Origin: Caulobacter sp. CCH9-E1
Lineage (GTDB): Bacteria; Pseudomonadota; Alphaproteobacteria; Caulobacterales; Caulobacteraceae
NCBI RefSeq assembly: GCF_001556515.1
Contig: NZ_LSJA01000351.1
Location: forward strand, 1-26,285
Reading direction: 5' to 3'
DNA length: 26,285 nucleotides
The position numbers were made by a program, and so were the translations under genes. This document shows, one piece after another, positions 1 through 8,142 of this stretch. How positions within the stretch are numbered: the first letter of the stretch is position 1; every line of letters begins with the position of its first letter. The notes below the pieces were generated by a model that searched no databases, had not been told where the DNA came from, and saw only the letters and a list, made by a program, of their open reading frames with translations.

Positions 1-984
1 GGTCGCCGTATCGATCACGGCCAGCGCGTCGGCGTTCTCCAGTCCGACATAGATCCGTGCGCCATCCCCCGAAGGCCAGAGGCCGTGCGGAAGCTTGCCC
101 ACGGGAATGGTCGCTACCTTGGTGAAGTCGTCTGTTCGAAACACCTGCACCTCGTTCTTGCCCCCGACGGTGATGTAGGCGAACTGGCCCTTGGCGGTGC
201 GTACGAAGTTCACGTGGTTGGTGATCGGACCAATGTCCAAGGTCTTTAGCACGTTGAATGGCGGACGGGCGTTGAAGGCGACGGCCTTGCCGACGTCCTT
301 TAGCGTGAACCACACCTGCGCGCCGTCCGGCGTCGCGGCGATGTTGGGACAGAAAGGGCTTGGCTGCGTGACGCGTCCGACAATCTCACGCGCGGCGACA
401 TCGATGACCACGGTCTCGGGATTGAACGACGAGCAGACATAGCCGTAGCGGCCATCCGGCGAGAAGATCGTCATGCCGGGGCCGGCGGGGGTGACGATCC
501 GGGCGATCTCGGCGTAGGTCCCCGCGTCGATCACCGAGATGTAGTTTTCGCCCCGCACCGTGACCCAGACCTCCTTGCCGTCAGGCGTGAAGAACGCCTC
601 GTGGGGCGAGCGTCCGACATAGGTGGTGTGCTTGACGGCGTTGGTGGCCGTATCGATGAAGGAAACGGCGTTCGAACCGATGGAGACCACGGCAAGGGTC
701 TTGTGGTCGGGCGAGGCGCCGAGGCCATGAACCAGCAGCTGCCCCTTGTAGAGCGGACTGAGATTGCCCGGCGCGGGATCGCCCAGTTTGATGAAACCGA
801 GGAGGCGATTGTCGACCGGATCGGTCACCGAGACGGTGTTGGAGAACTGCTCGGCGGCGTAGACCCGGTCTCGATGCGAGACGGCGATATCCGGGTCGCG
901 GGCCTTTCTCGGCGCCTGGCCGGCATTTGCGGGCATGGCGGCCAAGAGCGCCAGAGCCGAGCTTAGAAGCAGGGCGATCTTCAT
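1..984 (-). CDS. YVTN-type beta-propeller repeat protein, exported (3' end outside window)
   Basis: This leftward frame stays open for 328 codons from ATG 984 to the left edge, so the C-terminus is missing. It begins with a signal peptide (MKIALLLSSALALLAAMPANA), so the product is periplasmic or surface-exposed. The mature part is a series of blades of about 40 residues with the pattern 'VSVTDPVDNRLLGFIKLG', 'VSFIDTATNAVKHTTYVG', 'ISVIDAGTYAEIARIVTP', 'LAVIDTAT', each paired with 'SPDGK/R' or 'TPDG' turns. This is typical of YVTN/lactonase-like seven-bladed propellers. The start is supported by an AGGAAC ribosome-binding site inside the end of the DUF305 gene, whose stop lies one base upstream, so the two are almost certainly one operon. 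The biochemical role is unknown. Propellers of this kind bind ligands or surfaces and are often found beside metal-related genes. The fold is clear; the function is not. Confidence 0.85.
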   Translation of the reverse strand, partial: MKIALLLSSALALLAAMPANAGQAPRKARDPDIAVSHRDRVYAAEQFSNTVSVTDPVDNRLLGFIKLGDPAPGNLSPLYKGQLLVHGLGASPDHKTLAVVSIGSNAVSFIDTATNAVKHTTYVGRSPHEAFFTPDGKEVWVTVRGENYISVIDAGTYAEIARIVTPAGPGMTIFSPDGRYGYVCSSFNPETVVIDVAAREIVGRVTQPSPFCPNIAATPDGAQVWFTLKDVGKAVAFNARPPFNVLKTLDIGPITNHVNFVRTAKGQFAYITVGGKNEVQVFRTDDFTKVATIPVGKLPHGLWPSGDGARIYVGLENADALAVIDTAT

Positions 985-985
985 C

Positions 986-1411
986 TCAGTGTTCCTGGCC
1001 ATGGTGGGCGGCGCTCGTCGAGCCGTGCGGGGCCGGCGTCGTCGGGGAGGGATTGGAAGGCGGCAGGGGTTGGCCCACAGCCAGGCGCATGGCCGCGATC
1101 TCCTGCTGCTGGGCGACAATGATTTCCTGGGCCAACCGGCGCAGCTGCTCGTTCTTGCCGTAGCGCAATTCGGCGATGGCCATGTCGATGCCGCCCTGGT
1201 GGTGAGGGATCATCATGTTCACAAAATCGCGGTCCACATCGCCCGATGGCTTGATGTCCATGTCGGCCATCATCTTGATCATGGCCGCGTCGTTGGCGCT
1301 CATGAACTCTCGGTGCGGCGTGCTGGCCGCCAGCGGCGTGGCGGCCAGCACCGCGGCGAAGGCCAGGGACCATCCTCCCGAGCGTTTAGAAGACGTTTGA
1401 CGCGAGGACAT
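986..1411 (-). CDS. DUF305 family periplasmic protein
   Basis: 141 residues, with a signal peptide over about residues 1-31 ('GGWSLAFAAVLAATPLAAS'). The DUF305 hallmark is intact: MMIPHHQGGIDMA at about residues 66-78, followed by the helix 'LAQEIIVAQQQEIAAMR'. DUF305 proteins adopt a ferritin-like helical fold. The paired histidines and methionines suggest metal (often copper) binding, but this is not proven for the family. The C-terminal tail is Pro/His-rich and ends APHGSTSAAHHGQEH, adding more possible ligands. The start is chosen because of the signal peptide and a GGAG ribosome-binding site seven bases before ATG 1411. It is the first gene of a leftward pair with the YVTN protein and lies about 37 bases downstream of the predicted start site of an ECF-like promoter. 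Confidence 0.9.
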   Translation of the reverse strand: MSSRQTSSKRSGGWSLAFAAVLAATPLAASTPHREFMSANDAAMIKMMADMDIKPSGDVDRDFVNMMIPHHQGGIDMAIAELRYGKNEQLRRLAQEIIVAQQQEIAAMRLAVGQPLPPSNPSPTTPAPHGSTSAAHHGQEH

Positions 1412-1454
1412 GGAAGGTCTCCGGACCGCGAGGCGATCAACCGCCTCGGTCGTT

Positions 1455-1482
1455 AGACGCCCTCAGGCCGCAGGTTATTCCC
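1455..1482 (-). promoter_or_regulatory. Predicted ECF-sigma-type promoter for the DUF305-YVTN operon
   Basis: Read leftward, GGGAATAA (1482-1475) is followed after 12 bases by GGGCGTCT (1462-1455), giving GGAAT-N17-CGTC. This is the layout of an extracytoplasmic-function sigma promoter. The same two words recur on the other strand at 1517-1543. A start site near 1448 would give a leader of about 37 bases before ATG 1411. No ECF sigma gene lies in the window, so the factor is unknown. Confidence 0.55.
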
Positions 1483-1516
1483 GCGACATCGACGATGACG
1501 GAAAAAATCGTGGGCT

Positions 1517-1543
1517 GGGAATAATCGTCGATGGCGGGCGTCT
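1517..1543 (+). promoter_or_regulatory. Predicted ECF-sigma-type promoter for the TonB receptor operon
   Basis: GGGAATAA (1517-1524), then 11 bases, then GGGCGTCT (1536-1543), i.e. GGAAT-N16-CGTC. It is the mirror partner of the leftward element at 1455-1482, and the two -35 words are 34 bases apart. The predicted start site near 1550 lies downstream of ATG 1531, so that ATG cannot be the receptor start. It leaves a leader of about 170 bases before ATG 1720. Confidence 0.55.
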
Positions 1544-1682
1544 CACGGTTCAGGTCGCCCCGACCGTCGGAGACGCATCACGCCAAGACTCTTCATCGCT
1601 GGAACATTGGTCGGCCTGTGCCTCGTCGCAGTCCAGACCCGGCCTCATCGATCAGAGAAACCTTGAAAGCCGGCGCCAACAA

Positions 1683-1709
1683 AGATACTGCGACGCACTC
1701 GCAGTATCT
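1683..1709 (+). promoter_or_regulatory. Perfect 11-bp inverted repeat just before the TonB receptor start
   Basis: AGATACTGCGA (1683-1693) and TCGCAGTATCT (1699-1709) are exact inverted repeats around the 5-base spacer CGCAC. The repeat ends 10 bases before ATG 1720, directly abutting the GGA that could act as ribosome-binding site. In RNA it would be a stable stem-loop; in DNA it is a good dyad for a dimeric regulator. The lack of a T-run and its position argue against a simple terminator. Which of these it does is unknown. Confidence 0.5.
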
Positions 1710-1719
1710 GGATCTTGCA

Positions 1720-3885
1720 ATGCCCCCTCGTCTCGCTTGGCTGCTGTCGTCATCCTTCGTCTGCGCCGCTCTGGCCGGTCCCGCGCTCGCTCGCCAAGCC
1801 GACGACACGCGGGTGGACGCAGTCGTCATCACCGGGTCGCAGGTGCGCTTGCCGCCCGCCTACGCCGGCGGCCAGATCGCCAAGGGCGCGCGGGTTGGCC
1901 TCTTGGGCGCGCTCGACACCATGGACACGCCGTTCGCGATCACGAGCTACACCGAGGCCCTGGTTCGGAACCAGCAGGCGCGCAGCATCGCCGACGTCCT
2001 TCAGAACGATCCGACTGTCCGCGTCTCCAAGGGCTTTGGCAACTTCCAGGAGCTGTACATCGTACGCGGCTTTCCGGTGTACTCGGACGACATGACCTAT
2101 AACGGCCTCTATGGCGTCCTGCCCCGGCAGTTCGTGGCGGCCGAGCTGGTGGAGCGGGTCGACGTGTTTCGCGGCGCCAACGCCTTCCTGAACGGCGCCG
2201 CGCCGGGCGGCAGCGGCGTCGGCGGCGCGTTCAATCTGATGCCCAAGCGCGCGCCGACCGCGGCGCTGACGCGCTTCACCGCCGGCTGGGACGGCGGGAG
2301 CCAGTTTTACGGCTCCGCCGACGTGGCCCGCCGCTTCGGCGACAACGACGCCTACGGCGCGCGCGCCAATCTCGCTCTCCGCGACGGCGAAACGGCGGTC
2401 GACAACGAGAAGCGGAACCTGAAGGTCGTCGGCCTGGGCCTCGACCGTCGCGGCGACCGCGCCCGGTTCTCGGCCGACCTGGGCTGGCAGGACCATCACA
2501 TCGACGCCCCGCGCCCGACCGTCACCCCCGCCGGCGCGATCCCCAAGGCGCCGGACGCCAGCGAGAACTTCGCCCAACCTTGGGCCTATACCGACGAGCG
2601 CCAACTGTTCGGGGCCGCGCGTGGCGAGTTCGACCTGACCGACGCGGTCAGCGCCTGGGCGGCCATCGGCGGTCGCAAGGGCAAGGAAGACAACGTCCTG
2701 GCCAATCCGACGGCCCAGCCGAACGGGACGCTCTCCGCCTATCGCTTCGACAACGTCCGCAAGGACACCGTCGTCTCGGCGGACGCCGGCCTGCGCGCCA
2801 AGTTCGAGACGGGGTCCGTCGGCCACGCGATCGTCGTCTCGGCGGCCTCCGTGAGCCTGAAATCCAGGAACGCCTACGCCTTCTCGAACTTCGCCGGTTT
2901 CGCCAGCGACCTCTACCGCCCTGTCGCGGCGCCCGCCCCGACCCCCAATTTCTTCGTGGGCGGCTCCAAGTCGGATCCGAACGTCACCGAGCGCTCCAAG
3001 AACCAGAGCCTCGCCATCGCCGACACCCTGTCAGTGCTGGACGGCAAGCTGCTGCTCACCGCCGGCCTGCGCTACCAGGACGTCCAGACCCGCTCCTACG
3101 ACTATAACACCGGCGCGCGGAACGCGGCCTATGACGGCCATGCCACCACTCCCGCGCTCGCGGCGGTGTTCAAGCCCAGCGACCGGATCTCCCTCTACGC
3201 CAACTACGCCGAGGCGCTCGTTCCGGGGAAGGTCGCTCCCGCTCAGGTGAACGGCGTGGTCGTCGCCAATGCCGGCGAGATCCTCTCGCCGTTCCGCAGC
3301 AAGCAGGCCGAGGTTGGGGCCAAGTACGACGCCGGCGCGTTCGGCGGCGCGGTCAGCCTGTTCCGCACGGCCCAGCCCAGCGAGTTCTTCGAGACCGCCA
3401 GCCGTCGCTACACCGACGGCGGCGAACAGGAGAACAAGGGCGTCGAGCTGACGGTCTATGGCCAACCGCTCGATGGCATGCGCCTGCTGGGCGGCGCGAC
3501 CTGGCTGGACGCCAAGGTCAATCGCGCCCTGGCAACGAGCCTCGCCGGCAGGTCGCCGATCGGCGTTCCGGACTTCCAGGCCAATCTGAACGTCGAGTGG
3601 GACGTCAAGGCCGCGCCTGGCCTGACCGTCGAAGGGCGCGTGACCCACACCGGCTCGCAACCGGCCAACGCCGCCAACACGGTCAGCCTGGACGCCTGGA
3701 CCCGCCTCGACGCCGGCGCCCGCTACGCCTTCGAGGCCGGCGGCCGCCCGGTCACCCTGCGCGCCCGCATCGAGAACCTGGCCGGCAAGGATCAGTGGAT
3801 CGCGGTCGGCGGCTATCCCGGCGCGAACTACCTGACGCTGGGCGCGCCGCGCACCCTGCGCCTGTCGGTCAGCACGGACTTCTAG
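1720..3885 (+). CDS. TonB-dependent outer-membrane receptor (ferric-siderophore or metal-chelate type)
   Basis: 721 residues from ATG 1720. The frame is open upstream to 1531, but residue 1 of this start begins a clean signal peptide (MPPRLAWLLSSSFVCAALAGPALA), and the predicted promoter lies after 1531. The mature N-terminus carries a TonB-box-like stretch (VDAVVITG). A plug domain follows with 'SIADVLQNDPTVRVSKGF', 'YIVRGFPV' and 'VERVDVFRGANAFLNG', and then a long beta-barrel ending in the terminal phenylalanine (STDF) expected for outer-membrane insertion. The plug resembles the FhuE/FpvA siderophore-receptor group. It uses TonB energy to import a scarce chelate; the actual substrate cannot be read from sequence. 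It heads an operon with a PepSY protein five bases downstream. No Fur box is visible before it; control appears to be by an ECF-like promoter instead. Confidence 0.92.
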   Translation: MPPRLAWLLSSSFVCAALAGPALARQADDTRVDAVVITGSQVRLPPAYAGGQIAKGARVGLLGALDTMDTPFAITSYTEALVRNQQARSIADVLQNDPTVRVSKGFGNFQELYIVRGFPVYSDDMTYNGLYGVLPRQFVAAELVERVDVFRGANAFLNGAAPGGSGVGGAFNLMPKRAPTAALTRFTAGWDGGSQFYGSADVARRFGDNDAYGARANLALRDGETAVDNEKRNLKVVGLGLDRRGDRARFSADLGWQDHHIDAPRPTVTPAGAIPKAPDASENFAQPWAYTDERQLFGAARGEFDLTDAVSAWAAIGGRKGKEDNVLANPTAQPNGTLSAYRFDNVRKDTVVSADAGLRAKFETGSVGHAIVVSAASVSLKSRNAYAFSNFAGFASDLYRPVAAPAPTPNFFVGGSKSDPNVTERSKNQSLAIADTLSVLDGKLLLTAGLRYQDVQTRSYDYNTGARNAAYDGHATTPALAAVFKPSDRISLYANYAEALVPGKVAPAQVNGVVVANAGEILSPFRSKQAEVGAKYDAGAFGGAVSLFRTAQPSEFFETASRRYTDGGEQENKGVELTVYGQPLDGMRLLGGATWLDAKVNRALATSLAGRSPIGVPDFQANLNVEWDVKAAPGLTVEGRVTHTGSQPANAANTVSLDAWTRLDAGARYAFEAGGRPVTLRARIENLAGKDQWIAVGGYPGANYLTLGAPRTLRLSVSTDF

Positions 3886-3890
3886 GCCGG

Positions 3891-4979
3891 ATGAGGGCCC
3901 GGACGCTCCGCGCCTGGTCGTGGGTTCACAAGTGGTCGAGCCTGGTCTCGACCGCTTTCCTGCTGATGCTGTGCGTCACGGGCCTTCCGCTGGTGTTCAC
4001 ACACGAGATCGAGCACGTCCTACTCAGCGAGCCCTGGCGGCCTGCGCATCCGGTCGGGCCCAAGCTGAACCTCGACCAGGTGCTGGAGACGGCCCTGGCG
4101 CGCAAGCCGGGAGAGGTTCCGGCCTTCATGAGCTTCGACGAGGACCGGCCGGTGGTGAACGTCACCAGCATCGAGCCGGGCGGCAAGGCGGGCGTCTACA
4201 GCTTCCAGCCGATCGACCAGACCAGCGGCGACGCCGCTCCATTGGTGGCCGGTCATCCGATCATGGAGTTTCTGCTCCAGCTGCATACCGACATGTTCCT
4301 GGGGTTGCCGGGAATGCTGTTTCTCGGGGCTATGGGTCTGCTGCTGATCGCGGCCGTGGTCTCGGGCGTCGTGCTCTACGCGCCGTTCATGCGCCGCCTG
4401 CCGTTCGGCGCGGTGCGATCCGGCAAGCAGGCGCGGACGCGTTGGCTGGACTATCATAACCTGCTCGGCGCAGTGACCGTGGCCTGGGTGCTGGTCGTCG
4501 GCGCGACCGGGGTCGTCAACACCCTGGCGACGCCCATCATCGACTATTGGAAAAACACCGCGCTGAAGGAGCTGACGCAGGCCTATGACGCTCCAGCGCC
4601 GCTGGGCCAGCGCAGCTCCCTGCAGGCGGCCGTGGACCGCGCCAAGACCGCCCTGCCCGGCATGACGCTGCAGTTCGTGGCCTTTCCCGGCTCAAGCTAC
4701 TCGACCGACCATCACTACGCGGTCTTCTTCCACGGCGACACGCCGCTGACCGCGCACCTGACGACCCCGGCCCTGATCGACGCGCGGACGGGCCAGCTGG
4801 CGGCGGTGGCGCCCACGCCTTGGTACGTGAAGGCGCTATCGTTGTCGCAGCCTCTGCACTTTGGCGACTACGGCGGCCTTGGCCTCAAGATGGTCTGGGC
4901 GCTGCTGGATATCGCCACGATCGTGATCCTGGGATCTGGCCTCTATCTCTGGCTGGCCAAGCGGAAGCGCGCCCAATGA
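3891..4979 (+). CDS. PepSY-associated TM protein (four-helix inner-membrane protein)
   Basis: 362 residues, starting at ATG 3891 five bases after the receptor stop. It shows the PepSY_TM layout: an N-terminal helix (about 15-36, 'STAFLLMLCVTGLPLVF'), a periplasmic region with PepSY-like segments, two central helices (about 140-165 and 190-216), a second periplasmic region, and a C-terminal helix ending in a basic 'WLAKRKRAQ' tail. Family members are encoded with siderophore receptors, and some are implicated in reducing ferric chelates in the periplasm. Histidines such as WVHKW near residue 13 and LHTDM near 129 could be relevant, but this is inference. It is co-transcribed with the receptor and overlaps the next small gene by four bases (ATGA). 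Confidence 0.88.
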   Translation: MRARTLRAWSWVHKWSSLVSTAFLLMLCVTGLPLVFTHEIEHVLLSEPWRPAHPVGPKLNLDQVLETALARKPGEVPAFMSFDEDRPVVNVTSIEPGGKAGVYSFQPIDQTSGDAAPLVAGHPIMEFLLQLHTDMFLGLPGMLFLGAMGLLLIAAVVSGVVLYAPFMRRLPFGAVRSGKQARTRWLDYHNLLGAVTVAWVLVVGATGVVNTLATPIIDYWKNTALKELTQAYDAPAPLGQRSSLQAAVDRAKTALPGMTLQFVAFPGSSYSTDHHYAVFFHGDTPLTAHLTTPALIDARTGQLAAVAPTPWYVKALSLSQPLHFGDYGGLGLKMVWALLDIATIVILGSGLYLWLAKRKRAQ

Positions 4980-5164
4980 AGTCCAGCGGCCATCATCTGA
5001 CCTTGTGGCAAGTGTTCCGCGTCCCGATCGGGGTCGCGACACTTAGCGTTTTTGGCCTACTCGCCGCGCTGCTGGGCGACGGTGCCTGGGACGAGGTGGG
5101 CGCGGGTGCGCTGGCGTGCTCGATCGCGGTGCTCGTCTGGGCGCTCGCTGCGCGACGGCGCTGA
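4976..5164 (+). CDS. Small membrane protein at the end of the TonB-PepSY operon
   Basis: 62 residues starting MKSSGHHLTLWQVFRVPIG. ATG 4976 overlaps the TGA of the PepSY gene (ATGA), a strong sign of translational coupling. Two hydrophobic helices are visible: about 17-33 (PIGVATLSVFGLLAALL) and 39-58 (GAGALACSIAVLVWALAA). The protein ends in a basic tail (RRR). Third positions are G/C-rich like the neighbours. I do not recognise a named family. Small two-helix proteins of this kind often accompany PepSY genes in iron-uptake operons, so a subunit or chaperone role is plausible but unproven. Confidence 0.75.
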   Translation: MKSSGHHLTLWQVFRVPIGVATLSVFGLLAALLGDGAWDEVGAGALACSIAVLVWALAARRR

Positions 5165-5182
5165 GGCCACCCCGCGCCCGGA

Positions 5183-5203
5183 TGCAAATGCGATTGACTT
5201 GCA
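5183..5203. promoter_or_regulatory. Fur-box-like palindrome upstream of the second TonB receptor
   Basis: TGCAA (5183-5187) and TTGCA (5199-5203) flank an A/T-richer centre. The whole reads TGCAAATGCG then ATTGACTTGCA and resembles proteobacterial Fur sites of the AAATGCGAATGATT.. type. It lies 48 bases before ATG 5252 in the only A/T-rich patch of the junction, close to TATTAT (5205-5210), which could be a -10. It suggests iron-dependent repression of 5252-9653. Confidence 0.55.
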
Positions 5204-5251
5204 ATATTATCTAAAGTAGCGCCCTCGGTCATGTTTCGTCCGGGGATTTCC

Positions 5252-7582
5252 ATGCGTCGTTGTCTGCTGACCGCTTGCTCGTTCACGATCCTGAGCCTGG
5301 CTCAGGCCGCCTGGGCCGAGGAGATCGCTCCCGCCAACCTCCCGAGCGACGACCAGTCCACCGCCGTCGAAGCCGTCGTGGTCACGGGCGAGAAGACCTC
5401 GCGTTCCCTCCAGCAGACCGTCACCAGCGTCGCGGTGACCACCGCCGCCCGCATCGAGCGCGAGAACATCCAGACCTTCTACGACGTGGTCGCCCGCACG
5501 GCGAACATGAGCGAGACCTACGGCAAGACCGGCTTCACGATCCGGGGCGTCAGCAACATGAACGTCTCGGGCGGCGGGACCGGCGGCCTGGCGACGGTCT
5601 ATGTCGATGGCGCGGCCCTGCCGCTCGAGGCCGTTTATGGCGGCCCGCTCGAGATGTGGGACATCGGCCAGGTCGAGGTGCTGCGGGGGCCGCAATCGAC
5701 CCTGCAAGGCCGAAACTCCCTGGCCGGCGCCGTCGTCATCACCTCGGCCAACCCGACCTACGCGCCCCAGTTCCGGGCGCGGGTGAACCTCGCCAGCGGC
5801 GATGAGCGCACCTACGCGATCGCTGGCGGCGGCCCGATCGTCGCCGACCAGCTCGCCTTCCGGGCCTCGGTCGAGAAGAAGGACAGCGACGGCTTCATCT
5901 ACAATCCCACGCTGAAGCGGGACATCGACGCGCTGGACAGCCTCAGCGTCCGCGGCAAGCTGCTGTTCACCCCGACCGCCCTGCCGGGCCTCAAGGCGAC
6001 GCTGACCTACGCCCACAGCGACCGCGACGCGGGCTATCTGTTCACCTATGCGCGCATCGACACGCCCGAATACTACAAGCACCGGGTGGACCTGTCGGGC
6101 GATCCGAACCGCACCAAGACCAAGACCGACATCCTGACGGCGGACGTCGCCTACAAAATTAGCGACGCCCTGACGCTGAACGCGATCGCGTCGCTGAACA
6201 CGGTCAAGACCCGGTCCGTCTATGATATCGACTTTCGGCCGGCCCGGACGTCCTACGGCGCGCGCCGCGAGAACACCGACACCGCCTCGCAGGAACTGCG
6301 CCTGAACTACGACGGCGAGCGCCTGAAGGGCCTGATCGGGCTCTATCACGCCAGGCGCGATGCTCAGGACAAGACCACCAGCCAGGTCAATGTCGACTTC
6401 CCCAGGGCCACCCTGGTCAACACCCTGACCGCGACCCTGCTGGCCAGCGTCCCGAACCCGACCGCCGCCCAACAGGCCGCCGCCTCGGCCCAGGCCAACG
6501 CGTTCGCCAACCTCTACGTTTCGGCGCTGCCGGTCATCCCGGTGGACTATTCGGGCGACCAGCCCTCGGTGATCGAGACCAGCGCCATCTTCGCCGACGC
6601 CAGCTACACGCTGACCGACAAGCTGAGCCTGCTGGGCGGCTTTCGCTATGACCATGAGAAGAACACCAGCGCCAGCACGCAGCTGGCCCGCTTCACCGGG
6701 ACCTATCCCTCGGCCGCCGGCTTCGGCGCCTACGCGCCATACGTCACGCTGGTGAACGCCTTCGTCACCAACATGGTGGCCCAGGCGGGCTCATCCGCGC
6801 CCAAGAACGCCCGATCCTTCAACGCATTCCTGCCCAAGGTGGGGGTCAAGTACGACTGGACGGCCGACATCAACACCAGCCTGGTCGCCCAGCGCGGCTA
6901 TCGTTCTGGCGGCTCGACGGTGAACATCGCCCGCTCGACGGTCGCGGCCTACGACCCCGAATACACCTGGAACTACGAGGCCTCGCTGCGCACCGCCTGG
7001 CTGGACGGGACCCTGACAGTCAACGCCAACGCCTTCTATGTCGACTGGAAGGACCAGCAGGTGACGGTGAACCTGGGCATCAACAGCTATGACTACGAGG
7101 TCCGCAACGCCGGCAAGTCGCATCTTTACGGCTTCGAGCTTGAGGTCGCCCAGCGCGTCAATCAGGCCCTGTCATGGTACGCCTCGCTAGGCCGCACCAA
7201 GACCAAGTTCGACGACTTCGCGATCACCTCGGGCGTCGACACACGCAACCTGGCGGGATCGGAATTCCCCTACGCGCCGCACTGGACGGTGGCGATGGGC
7301 GCTGACTATCGCTGGACCAACGGCCTGATCGCGCATCTGGACGGGAACTTCCGATCCGGCAGCTATTCCTCGGCGGGCCTGCAGCAGGCGCAGGACGACG
7401 TCGTCAAGAAACGCGTCGTGTTCAATGGCCGCTTTGGCTACGAGCGCGCTCATTGGGGGGCCTATGTCTACGGCAAGAACCTGCTGAACGCGACCTACGC
7501 CCAGTACGTCCGCGGCGACACCGGCGTGGCCATGCTGAGCGAGCCCCGGATTCTGGGCCTGACCCTGGAAACCCGCTGGTGA
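5252..7582 (+). CDS. TonB-dependent siderophore receptor
   Basis: 776 residues from ATG 5252, or 783 if ATG 5231 is used. I prefer 5252 because GGGGA lies five bases before it and it directly begins the signal peptide (MRRCLLTACSFTILSLAQAAWA). A TonB-box-like segment 'VEAVVVTGEK' follows. The plug domain includes 'TIRGVSNMN', 'ATVYVDGAALP' and 'VEVLRGPQSTLQGRNSLAG', the last being the most conserved receptor-plug motif. The barrel contains 'NYEASLRTAWLDGTL' and 'GFELEVAQRV' blocks and ends LTLETRW with the terminal aromatic residue. It imports a ferric-siderophore or related ligand in a TonB-dependent way; the ligand is unknown. It leads a three-gene operon (GTGA overlap with 7579) and sits behind a Fur-box-like site, so iron repression is likely. 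Confidence 0.93.
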   Translation: MRRCLLTACSFTILSLAQAAWAEEIAPANLPSDDQSTAVEAVVVTGEKTSRSLQQTVTSVAVTTAARIERENIQTFYDVVARTANMSETYGKTGFTIRGVSNMNVSGGGTGGLATVYVDGAALPLEAVYGGPLEMWDIGQVEVLRGPQSTLQGRNSLAGAVVITSANPTYAPQFRARVNLASGDERTYAIAGGGPIVADQLAFRASVEKKDSDGFIYNPTLKRDIDALDSLSVRGKLLFTPTALPGLKATLTYAHSDRDAGYLFTYARIDTPEYYKHRVDLSGDPNRTKTKTDILTADVAYKISDALTLNAIASLNTVKTRSVYDIDFRPARTSYGARRENTDTASQELRLNYDGERLKGLIGLYHARRDAQDKTTSQVNVDFPRATLVNTLTATLLASVPNPTAAQQAAASAQANAFANLYVSALPVIPVDYSGDQPSVIETSAIFADASYTLTDKLSLLGGFRYDHEKNTSASTQLARFTGTYPSAAGFGAYAPYVTLVNAFVTNMVAQAGSSAPKNARSFNAFLPKVGVKYDWTADINTSLVAQRGYRSGGSTVNIARSTVAAYDPEYTWNYEASLRTAWLDGTLTVNANAFYVDWKDQQVTVNLGINSYDYEVRNAGKSHLYGFELEVAQRVNQALSWYASLGRTKTKFDDFAITSGVDTRNLAGSEFPYAPHWTVAMGADYRWTNGLIAHLDGNFRSGSYSSAGLQQAQDDVVKKRVVFNGRFGYERAHWGAYVYGKNLLNATYAQYVRGDTGVAMLSEPRILGLTLETRW

Positions 7583-8142
7583 GCGCGCTCTGGGTCCTGG
7601 CCCTGACGCCGCTGCCCCTCGCGGGCGCGACCTTGCTGAAGCGGGCCTGGGATGGCCCAAGCCCCCAGCGCCCCTGGCTGATCCTGGGCGGGTGGGGCCT
7701 GCTGGTCCTGGCGATCGGGGCCTCGGTTCCGCTGATGGGACCCGCGCGCGGCCCCGCGGCCATTCTGGCGGTGGGCTCCATGGCGGTGCTCGCCCTCGTC
7801 GCGGCCGGCGTCGAGCGCCGCAGCGCTCGGAACAAGGCCCCCCGGGAGCTGGCGCCCGAGCCCTCGGACCGCCGACGCGTCGCCTGGCGCGGATGGCTGC
7901 GCGGCTTCCTGGCCGGCCCGCTGGCGGGCGTCGCCGCCCTGGGCTGCGGCCTGGCGGTGGCGATCTGCGCGCCCGGCCAGGTCCAGAGCCGGATGGTCAT
8001 CGGCGGTCTGATCGTCCCCTTCCTGTGGGCCGGCGGCATGGCCTGGACCCTGTCTGACGACAAGATCCTGCGGGCCTTCGCCGTGCTGGCGAGCGTCGCG
8101 ACCCTGACGTTGGGCGCGGCCTTTCTGAAGGGGGCCCTGTGA
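7579..8142 (+). CDS. Multi-pass inner-membrane protein between receptor and PepSY genes
   Basis: 187 residues from GTG 7579, which overlaps the receptor stop as GTGA. This start is chosen because the N-terminus is then immediately hydrophobic (VSALWVLALTPLPLAGATLL). About five membrane segments are visible: residues 2-18, 34-51, 57-76, 113-136 and 165-184, with further hydrophobic stretches near 142-156. A basic, Pro/Glu-rich loop (about 76-106, 'RRSARNKAPRELAPEPSD') separates the two halves. I do not recognise a characterised family. The same slot in related operons of other proteobacteria holds small DUF-type membrane proteins that accompany PepSY proteins in siderophore uptake. Both ends overlap neighbours (GTGA and TGATG), so it is co-translated with receptor and PepSY protein. 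Confidence 0.78.
   Translation: MSALWVLALTPLPLAGATLLKRAWDGPSPQRPWLILGGWGLLVLAIGASVPLMGPARGPAAILAVGSMAVLALVAAGVERRSARNKAPRELAPEPSDRRRVAWRGWLRGFLAGPLAGVAALGCGLAVAICAPGQVQSRMVIGGLIVPFLWAGGMAWTLSDDKILRAFAVLASVATLTLGAAFLKGAL

Noticed and set aside
1531..1719. Upstream in-frame ATG giving a 784-residue form of the first TonB receptor
   Set aside because: The extra 63 residues are not a signal peptide, lack a ribosome-binding site, and the predicted promoter start lies downstream of this ATG.
1750..2826. Long leftward open frame (358 codons) antisense to the TonB receptor
   Set aside because: It mirrors the receptor's G/C-rich codons, contains no recognisable domain, and the opposite strand has an unambiguous receptor.
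5207..6655. Leftward 482-codon open frame antisense to the second receptor
   Set aside because: Low-complexity Gly/Arg/Val composition typical of antisense reading in GC-rich DNA; no motif or start signal.
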